Shown here: positions 7,546 to 13,191 of the stretch, one piece after another
Layout: each line of letters starts with the position of its first letter
Numbering within the stretch: the first letter of the stretch is position 1
Source: Prevotellaceae bacterium
GTDB taxonomy: Bacteria > Bacteroidota > Bacteroidia > Bacteroidales > UBA932
Assembly (NCBI GenBank): GCA_031290755.1
Contig: JAITMY010000026.1
Location: 1-20,493 of the forward strand
Direction of reading: 5' to 3'
Length of the DNA: 20,493 nucleotides
Translations under genes and position numbers: made by a program
Notes under the pieces: model-generated
Seen by the model: only the letters and a program-made list of their open reading frames with translations
Told to the model about the DNA's origin: nothing
Databases searched by the model: none

Positions 7546-8673
7546 ATGAAGCTATTTGACGTTTACCCGCTATGGGACATAGAGCCGGTGAGGGGCGAAG
7601 GCTGCTACCTCTACGATAAGAACGGCCAGCGCTACCTCGACTTCTACGGGGGGCACGCGGTGATTTCCATCGGCCACGGGCACCCGCACTACGTGCAGCG
7701 CATCGGCGAGCAGCTGGGGCGCCTTGGGTTCTACTCCAACGCCGTGCGCAGCTCGCTACAGGAGCAGCTGGCGGACAAGCTGGGGCGGCTGTCAGGCCTC
7801 CCCCACTTCTCGCTGTTCCTGTGCAGCTCGGGCGCAGAGGCCAACGAAAACGCCATCAAGCTGGCCTCGTTTGACACAGGGAAGAAGAAGGTGCTGGCGT
7901 TCCGCAACGCCTTTCACGGGCGCACCTCCGGCGCGGTGGCCGCCACCGACAACCCCAAAATCGTCTCGCCCTTCAACGCCACGAGCAACGTGGAGTTCGC
8001 CCCGCTCAACGACACCGCGGCGGCGGCGGCAAAGCTCCGAACGGGGGAGTTTTGCGCCGCCATCGTGGAGGGGATACAGGGCGTGGCCGGCATCCTGCTG
8101 CCCTCTGCCCCCTTCATTCACGACCTGCGGGAGCTGTGCACCGCGTGCGGGGCGCACCTCATCGTGGACGAGGTGCAGAGCGGCTACGGGCGCAGCGGCA
8201 AGTTCTTTGCCCACCAGTGGCTGGGCGTTGAGCCAGACATCATCACGGTGGCCAAGGGCATGGGCAACGGCTTCCCCGTTGCCGGCGTGCTCATTGCGCC
8301 GCGGTTCAAGGCTGTGCACGGCATGTTGGGCACCACCTTTGGCGGCAACCACTTAGCCTGCGCCGCGGCCTTGGCGGTGCTCGAGGTGATTGAAAAAGAC
8401 CACCTGATAGACAACGCCGCCGATATGGGCGCCTACCTCACCGACCGCCTGCGGCGCCTGCAAGGCGTGAAGGAGCTGCGCGGGCGCGGGCTGATGGTGG
8501 GCATCGAAATGAGCGAGCCGGTGGGCGAGCTGCGCCGCAGGCTGCTCTTTGAGCACAAGGTGTTCACCGGCGCCTCGGGCACGCACGTCATACGCCTGCT
8601 GCCCCCCCTGTGCACCGGCAAGCAGCAGGTGGACGAGCTTGTGGAGGCCCTTACCCGCGCTGCCAATGTTTAA
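7546..8673 (+). CDS. argD: acetylornithine / succinylornithine aminotransferase family
   Basis: 375-residue class-III PLP aminotransferase. In arginine synthesis the family converts an N-acylglutamate semialdehyde plus glutamate to N-acylornithine plus 2-oxoglutarate; many Bacteroidota use N-succinyl rather than N-acetyl intermediates, so either substrate is possible. Seen: FLCSSGAEANE (91-101), IVDEVQSGYGRSGKF (206-220, PLP-contacting D208) and AKGMGNGFPVAGV (236-248), where Lys237 should bind PLP. The start at 7546 gives the usual short N-terminus (KLFDVYPLW); the frame stays open further upstream, but that part overlaps the reductase gene and does not look like the family. No other arginine genes are in view, apart from the arginine-consuming decarboxylase 7 kb upstream. 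Confidence 0.88.
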   Translation: MKLFDVYPLWDIEPVRGEGCYLYDKNGQRYLDFYGGHAVISIGHGHPHYVQRIGEQLGRLGFYSNAVRSSLQEQLADKLGRLSGLPHFSLFLCSSGAEANENAIKLASFDTGKKKVLAFRNAFHGRTSGAVAATDNPKIVSPFNATSNVEFAPLNDTAAAAAKLRTGEFCAAIVEGIQGVAGILLPSAPFIHDLRELCTACGAHLIVDEVQSGYGRSGKFFAHQWLGVEPDIITVAKGMGNGFPVAGVLIAPRFKAVHGMLGTTFGGNHLACAAALAVLEVIEKDHLIDNAADMGAYLTDRLRRLQGVKELRGRGLMVGIEMSEPVGELRRRLLFEHKVFTGASGTHVIRLLPPLCTGKQQVDELVEALTRAANV

Positions 8674-8704
8674 CCGTATAACCCTAAAAAAACCGTTGAA
8701 CCCC

Positions 8705-9634
8705 ATGAAGTACACCCTATCCCTACTGCTGATGCTCCTTTTCGTTGCCACCGGCAAGCTTGCGGCGCAAGAGCCAAGCTCGCCGCAGGACGTTATCACC
8801 TTTGAGGTGGGCGCCATGCGCATCAGCGCGCTGTCCGAGGGGCAGCAGAGCGGCGGCACGAGCGTGCTGCTTGGCGCCACGCCGGCCATGCTGCAAAAGT
8901 ATGCCCCCGACGGCAGCTACCCCAGCGCCGTCAACGCCTTCATGGTGCGCAGCGCCACGCAAAACGTGCTGATAGACGCCGGCTTCGGGCGGAAGCTGTT
9001 CGACAACTTACAGGCGCTTGGCCTCGCCGCCGAGCAGGTGAACGCGGTGCTGCTCACCCACATGCACGGCGACCACATCGGGGGGCTGCTGCGCGGCGAC
9101 ACAGCGGCCTTCCCCAACGCCACCCTCTACATTGCTCAGGCAGAGCACGACTACTGGACGAGCGACAAGGCTATGCAGGCGGCGCCCGAAAACCGTCGGG
9201 GCAGCTTCCGGCAGGCCTGCAAGGTGGTGGCGGCCTACAAGGGCAGGCTGCGCCTCTTTACGCCCGACAAGCTGGGGGAGGCCCCCTCAGCCGACCTGCT
9301 ACCCGCTGGCATCCAGCCCATTGCAGCCTACGGGCACACGCCCGGGCACACCGCCTACCTGCTCCAGTCCGAGGGGTCGCGCCTGCTCGTGTGGGGCGAT
9401 TTGACCCACGCCATGCCCATTCAGGTGCCCCACCCAGAGGTTTCCGTAACCTACGACGTTGACCCTCAGCAGGCTGCCGCCACGCGCAGGCAGGTGCTGG
9501 AGTACGTTGCCAAGAACAAAATACCGGTAGGCGGTATGCACATTGCGTTTCCTGCCATCGGCAACCTGAAAGTCGGCACCGAGGAGGCCTACACCTTCGA
9601 CCCTTTTTGCGACTGCTTGGCCGTAAATAATTAA
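8705..9634 (+). CDS. exported metallo-beta-lactamase-fold hydrolase (methyl parathion hydrolase / AidC-like)
   Basis: 309 residues. A Sec signal peptide is clear: a hydrophobic stretch after MKYT and a likely cut after Leu-Ala-Ala (residues 19-21), before QEP. No lipobox cysteine is seen, so the protein is probably periplasmic or secreted. The two-metal site of the fold is complete: HMHGDH (119-124), H215 in HTPGHT, D232 in WGDLTH and H279 in GGMHIAF. The layout, with a SAVNAFMV block at about 74-81 and FPNATLYI at about 136-143 after the metal motif, resembles the methyl parathion hydrolase/AidC branch, which includes phosphotriesterases and acyl-homoserine lactonases. The real substrate is unknown. 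The start at 8705 is chosen because it begins the signal peptide. The gene lies 31 bases after the aminotransferase gene. Confidence 0.85.
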   Translation: MKYTLSLLLMLLFVATGKLAAQEPSSPQDVITFEVGAMRISALSEGQQSGGTSVLLGATPAMLQKYAPDGSYPSAVNAFMVRSATQNVLIDAGFGRKLFDNLQALGLAAEQVNAVLLTHMHGDHIGGLLRGDTAAFPNATLYIAQAEHDYWTSDKAMQAAPENRRGSFRQACKVVAAYKGRLRLFTPDKLGEAPSADLLPAGIQPIAAYGHTPGHTAYLLQSEGSRLLVWGDLTHAMPIQVPHPEVSVTYDVDPQQAAATRRQVLEYVAKNKIPVGGMHIAFPAIGNLKVGTEEAYTFDPFCDCLAVNN

Positions 9635-9656
9635 AATGCAACAGGCTCATAATAAA

Positions 9657-9676
9657 CACTTTAAAATTTAAAAGTG
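9657..9676 (+). terminator. weak hairpin after the hydrolase gene
   Basis: CACTTT and AAAGTG form a 6-base stem around an 8-base A/T loop, about 25 bases after the stop codon. It is followed by A-rich rather than T-rich sequence, so termination here is only a possibility. Confidence 0.25.
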
Positions 9677-9717
9677 CAAAAAAGTGAACTTTATGCAGAA
9701 AAAAATAGCCAATACGC

Positions 9718-9747
9718 TTGGCAGATAAAAAATAATAACTACCTTTG
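9718..9747 (+). promoter_or_regulatory. promoter of the rpsF-rpsR-rplI operon
   Basis: TTG at 9718-9720, a 19-base spacer, and TACCTTTG at 9740-9747, a perfect Bacteroidota -7 box. Predicted transcription start is around 9754, leaving a leader of about 20 bases. The -33 element lies inside a small inverted repeat (GCCAA, five bases, TTGGC; 9708-9722). Confidence 0.88.
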
Positions 9748-9774
9748 CACACTAAAATTTTAACTATTTTTTGT

Positions 9775-10125
9775 ATGAACAACTACGAAACCGTTTTCAT
9801 TTTAACTCCCGTTTTATCTGATATTCAGGTAAAGGAAGCGGTTGACAAGTTCCGTCACATCATCACTGACGGAGGTGGACAGATTGTCCACGAGGAAGAT
9901 TGGGGCTTAAAAAAATTGGCGTACCCCATTCAGAAAAAGTCAACAGCGTTTTACACCATGATGGAGTTTGAGGCCGATGGCAGCCTGATAGCGAAGCTGG
10001 ATACCGAGTTCCGCCGCGACGAGCGCGTAATTCGCTTCCTTGTCTTTAAGCTCGACAAGCATGCCGTGGAGTATGCCATTAGGCGCAAGAATAACCTAAA
10101 CAGCAAAAAGGAGGCACAGGCATGA
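9775..10125 (+). CDS. rpsF: 30S ribosomal protein bS6
   Basis: 116-residue bS6, which binds 16S rRNA on the 30S platform as a pair with bS18. The start MNNYETVFILTPVLSD is typical. The in-frame ATG 30 bases further up would lie at the promoter and is rejected. The A/T-rich leader has no Shine-Dalgarno sequence. In Bacteroidota, bS6, bS18 and bS21 together form the pocket that hides the 3' end of 16S rRNA (established for Flavobacterium). The stop codon overlaps the rpsR start in an ATGA arrangement, which implies coupled translation. Confidence 0.97.
   Translation: MNNYETVFILTPVLSDIQVKEAVDKFRHIITDGGGQIVHEEDWGLKKLAYPIQKKSTAFYTMMEFEADGSLIAKLDTEFRRDERVIRFLVFKLDKHAVEYAIRRKNNLNSKKEAQA
10108..10114 (+). 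promoter_or_regulatory. strong Shine-Dalgarno sequence before rpsR
   Basis: AAGGAGG, a seven-base match to the anti-Shine-Dalgarno sequence, ends 7 bases before the rpsR ATG. It lies within the rpsF coding region (codons for Lys-Lys-Glu), so part of the match could be incidental. Most other genes in the window have nothing like it. Confidence 0.7.
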
Positions 10126-10412
10126 CACCCTACAACAACAATAACAGTAGCAACAACAACGAAGTTCGCTTCCTCAGCCCTGTTGCGGTTGAGGTGAAGC
10201 GAAAAAAGTACTGCCGCTTCAAAAAAACCGGCATCAAGTACATTGACTACAAAGACCCCGAGTTCCTGAAGCGCTTTTTGAACGAGCAGGGCAAAATACT
10301 GCCCCGCCGCCTCACCGGCACCTCGCTCAAGTTCCAGCGCAAGGTGGCGCAGGCGGTAAAGCGCGCACGGCATTTGGCCTTGCTGCCATACGTATCGGAC
10401 TTAATGAAGTAA
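10122..10412 (+). CDS. rpsR: 30S ribosomal protein bS18
   Basis: 96-residue bS18, partner of bS6 on the 30S platform. The core KKYCRFKKTGIKYIDYKDP and the ILPRRLTGTSLKFQRKV region are strongly conserved. The N-terminus is a low-complexity stretch rich in Asn (residues 5-13) encoded by AAC/AAT repeats, where relatives I recall have Gln-rich tails. The ATG overlaps the rpsF stop by four bases and is preceded by AAGGAGG at ideal spacing. Confidence 0.97.
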   Translation: MTPYNNNNSSNNNEVRFLSPVAVEVKRKKYCRFKKTGIKYIDYKDPEFLKRFLNEQGKILPRRLTGTSLKFQRKVAQAVKRARHLALLPYVSDLMK

Positions 10413-10420
10413 CGTTTTAC

Positions 10421-10427
10421 AGAGGAG
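10421..10427 (+). promoter_or_regulatory. Shine-Dalgarno-like sequence before rplI
   Basis: AGAGGAG lies in the 24-base gap between rpsR and rplI, 9 bases before the ATG. It contains the five-base AGGAG core. Because this gap is non-coding, the match is not explained by protein sequence. Confidence 0.65.
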
Positions 10428-10436
10428 AAAAACAAC

Positions 10437-10883
10437 ATGGAAATAATTCTGAAGCAAGATGTTGCTGACTTAGGCAGCAAAGACGATCTCGTAAATGTAA
10501 AGAACGGGTATGCCAACAACTACCTCGTGCCGCAGGGCTTTGCGATTTTAGCCACCGCATCGGCCAAAAAGGTGCACGCAGAGAACCAGCGCCAGCGGGC
10601 GCATAAGCTCGAAAAAATCAGGGGCGATGCCGCCGCCGTGGGCGTTCAAATGGAAGGCCTGCTGCTGGTGGTGGGCGCTAAGGTGAGCAGCACGGGCAAG
10701 ATTTTTGGCTCCGTCAACACCATTCAACTTGCCGACCTGCTCAAGGCCAAGGGCTTTGACATTGACCGCAAGCAGATTACCATTGCCGACGAACCCATCA
10801 AGGAGCTGGGCAAGTACAGCGCTACGGTGAAGTTGCACCGCGACGTGGCCGTAAAGATTGAGTTTGAAGTAGTAGAGGAGTAA
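10437..10883 (+). CDS. rplI: 50S ribosomal protein bL9
   Basis: 148 residues, standard bL9 length. The N-terminal rRNA-binding domain (MEIILKQDVADLGSKDD, then NGYANNYLVPQGFA at about 23-36) leads into the long connecting helix and the C-terminal domain, ending EFEVVEE. Third gene of the rpsF-rpsR-rplI operon, a conserved order. A strong intrinsic terminator follows 28 bases after the stop. Confidence 0.97.
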   Translation: MEIILKQDVADLGSKDDLVNVKNGYANNYLVPQGFAILATASAKKVHAENQRQRAHKLEKIRGDAAAVGVQMEGLLLVVGAKVSSTGKIFGSVNTIQLADLLKAKGFDIDRKQITIADEPIKELGKYSATVKLHRDVAVKIEFEVVEE

Positions 10884-10911
10884 GCTTTTACTGCCTTTTC
10901 CAACCGTACAG

Positions 10912-10947
10912 AAACCTCTGCGAGCCTACCATCGCAGAGGTTTTTTT
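10912..10947 (+). terminator. intrinsic terminator of the rpsF operon
   Basis: AAACCTCTGCGA and TCGCAGAGGTTT form a perfect 12-base stem around an 8-base loop, running straight into seven T, with a further T-run at 10951-10956. The flanking A and T tracts make it able to act in both directions. Confidence 0.93.
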
Positions 10948-10953
10948 GTCTTT

Positions 10954-10987
10954 TTTGCCCGCAGCTTGCTGGCTACATGTAAGTTTA
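10954..10987 (+). promoter_or_regulatory. possible promoter of the RelA/SpoT-family gene
   Basis: TTTG at 10954-10957 and TAAGTTTA at 10980-10987 resemble the Bacteroidota promoter with the final G replaced by A. The spacer is 22 bases, slightly long. The gene follows a terminator and so needs its own promoter; this is the best candidate seen. Confidence 0.35.
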
Positions 10988-11014
10988 CCGGACTTTTACC
11001 CTGCATTTTGACCC

Positions 11015-13183
11015 ATGACGACAACACTCGTAGAGCAAAAGTATGCCGACCTGTCGGCCATTTTTTCGGCTCAGGACGTTGAAAAGGCGCACCTGAGGCA
11101 GGCCTTTGCGCTTGCCGTCGCTGCGCTCGATGGCCGGCAGCGCGAAAACGGCGACCCCTTCGTTTTTCATGCGCTCGCCGTGGCGCAGATTGTGGCCGGC
11201 GAGGTGGGCCTGGGGGCGCAGGCCGCCGCCGCCGTGCTGCTGCACGAGGCCGACAGCGTGAAGCCCCTGCCGGCCTCCGACTTGCAGCGCGACTTCGGCA
11301 AGGAGATGGCCGCGGTGGTGGCCAACCTGAACAAAATTGCGCGGCTCGACCTCAAAACCACGGCGCTGCAAGCGGAATCCTTCCGCAAGCTCATCGTGAG
11401 CTACTCCACCAACCCACAGGTCATCGTGATTAAGCTGGCCGACCGGCTGGAGGTCATGCGCTCGCTCTCCTTTTTCCCCAAGTCGAAGCACGCCAAAAAG
11501 TCTGCCGAAACGCTGCTGCTGTACGCCCCGCTAGCGCACAAGCTGGGGCTGTACGCGCTGAAGGCGGAGCTGGAGGACTTGTCGCTGCGCTACTCCGACC
11601 CCGTCGTGTACCGCGACATCAACACCAAGCTCAAGCTGAGCGAAAAAACGCGCAGCAAGCTGATGGAGGACTTTATTGCGCCCATCAAAAAAGAGCTGCA
11701 AGAAAAAGGCCACCGCTTCGAGCTGAAGTACCGCACCAAGTCCGTTTACTCCATCTTCTGCAAAATGCAGAAGCAGGGGGTGCCCTTCGAGGGGGTGTTC
11801 GACGTGTTTGCCATTCGCATCATCCTCGACTCGCCCTTTGAGCACCGCAAGGACGAGGTGGCGGCCTGCTGGGACGTTTACTCGCGCATCACCGCACGCT
11901 ACGAACCCGACCTCAAGCGGCTGCGCGACTGGGTTACCAAGCCCAAGGAGAACGGCTACGAAAGCCTCCACGCCACCGTGAAGGTGGTGGAGCGGCAGGA
12001 GGTGGAGGTGCAGATACGCACGCGCCGCATGGACGACGTGGCCGAGCACGGCATGGCCGCCCACTGGCGCTACAAGGGCGTACAGCAGGCCAGCGGCATT
12101 GATGGCTGGCTGGAAAACATGCGCCACCTGCTCGAAACCGCCGGCAGCGAGGGCGACTACGACAGCAGGTTCACGCCCAACGAAGTATTTGTGTTCACCC
12201 CCACCGGCGACCTGCGGCAGCTGAAGGTGGGCGCCACGGTGCTCGATTTCGCCTTCGACATTCACAGCAACCTCGGCTGCCGCTGCACCGGCGCGGTACG
12301 CAACGGCAAGCACGCCTCCATTCGCGAGGTGCTGCAAACCGGCGACGTGGTGGAGGTGCTCACCGGCAAAAACCAAACGCCCACCCCCGACTGGCTGGGG
12401 TCAGTTTCGACCGCCAAGGCGAAGAATAAGATACGCCAGAAGCTGCGCGAGGACGAGGCAAAGATTGCGAGCTTGGGGCGCGAGGCGCTGGAGCGTAAGC
12501 TCAAAAACTGGAAGATGAACGCGCTGCAAATGGACGTGGTGGCCTTTCTGGTCAAGCACTTCAAGATAAAAACCACCACCGAGTTCTACGTGAAGCTGGC
12601 GCTGGAGGAGCTCGACTTTGCGCTGGTGCACGACGTGCTGCAAAAGCACGTGGCCGGTGCGCAGCCGACGGCAGAGCGGGAGCCGGTGGCAAAGAAGGTG
12701 GAGCCGAAGGCCGCCAAGCCCAGCAGCTCCAGCGACTACATTGTGGTGGACGAGCAGCTGAGCAGCGTGGAGTACAAGCTGGGCAAGTGCTGCAACCCCA
12801 TCTACGGCGACGACGTTTTCGGTTTTGTTACCGTGGGGAGCGGCATCACCATTCACCGCACGAGCTGCCCCAACGCCGAGCGCCTGTTTAACCAGTACAG
12901 CTACCGCGTGCTGCCTGCCAAGTGGCGTCAGCAGGCCGACTCCGACTCCTTTCAGGCGGTGGTGAAAATCACGGCAAACGACGAAATTGGCCTGCAACAA
13001 AAGCTGGTGGAGGTGGTGAGCAAGCACTCCGCGGGCATCATTCGCTCGCTACAGCTGCTGCCCGGCAAGGGCAAGCTTGAAGGGCAAATGCGCGTGCTGG
13101 TAAAAAATTCCAAGCAGCTGGACACCCTGCTGCACCACCTGCGCACCACCAAAGGCGTGCAAAAGGCCGACAGGTTAGGGTAG
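11015..13183 (+). CDS. relA: RelA/SpoT-family (p)ppGpp synthetase with degenerate hydrolase domain
   Basis: 722-residue long RSH protein of the stringent response. Domains: HD-type hydrolase region (about 25-180), synthetase (about 215-355), TGS (about 388-450), a helical stretch, a zinc-finger/CC domain with KCCNP (591-595) and a C-terminal ACT domain (about 645-720). The synthetase looks active: YRTKSVYS (239-246), FDVFAIRI (262-269), NGYESLHATV (313-322) and EVQIRT (331-336). The hydrolase does not: H52 and D143 remain, but the canonical HDxxED reads H77-E78-A79-D80-S81-V82, and the HN of LADRLHNM reads E146-V147. It should therefore make but not break down (p)ppGpp, implying a separate hydrolase elsewhere. 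The RxKD-type motif reads RLRD (302-305), closer to bifunctional Rel than to the EFDD of E. coli RelA. Confidence 0.92.
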   Translation: MTTTLVEQKYADLSAIFSAQDVEKAHLRQAFALAVAALDGRQRENGDPFVFHALAVAQIVAGEVGLGAQAAAAVLLHEADSVKPLPASDLQRDFGKEMAAVVANLNKIARLDLKTTALQAESFRKLIVSYSTNPQVIVIKLADRLEVMRSLSFFPKSKHAKKSAETLLLYAPLAHKLGLYALKAELEDLSLRYSDPVVYRDINTKLKLSEKTRSKLMEDFIAPIKKELQEKGHRFELKYRTKSVYSIFCKMQKQGVPFEGVFDVFAIRIILDSPFEHRKDEVAACWDVYSRITARYEPDLKRLRDWVTKPKENGYESLHATVKVVERQEVEVQIRTRRMDDVAEHGMAAHWRYKGVQQASGIDGWLENMRHLLETAGSEGDYDSRFTPNEVFVFTPTGDLRQLKVGATVLDFAFDIHSNLGCRCTGAVRNGKHASIREVLQTGDVVEVLTGKNQTPTPDWLGSVSTAKAKNKIRQKLREDEAKIASLGREALERKLKNWKMNALQMDVVAFLVKHFKIKTTTEFYVKLALEELDFALVHDVLQKHVAGAQPTAEREPVAKKVEPKAAKPSSSSDYIVVDEQLSSVEYKLGKCCNPIYGDDVFGFVTVGSGITIHRTSCPNAERLFNQYSYRVLPAKWRQQADSDSFQAVVKITANDEIGLQQKLVEVVSKHSAGIIRSLQLLPGKGKLEGQMRVLVKNSKQLDTLLHHLRTTKGVQKADRLG

Positions 13184-13191
13184 CGGCGGGG

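Noticed and set aside
8549..8704. Longer start for the exported hydrolase
   Set aside because: It would overlap the aminotransferase gene and bury the signal peptide, which begins at 8705.
9708..9722. GCCAA-N5-TTGGC inverted repeat at the rpsF -33 element as an operator
   Set aside because: Arms of 5 bases are expected by chance in this length of sequence; kept only as a note under the promoter.
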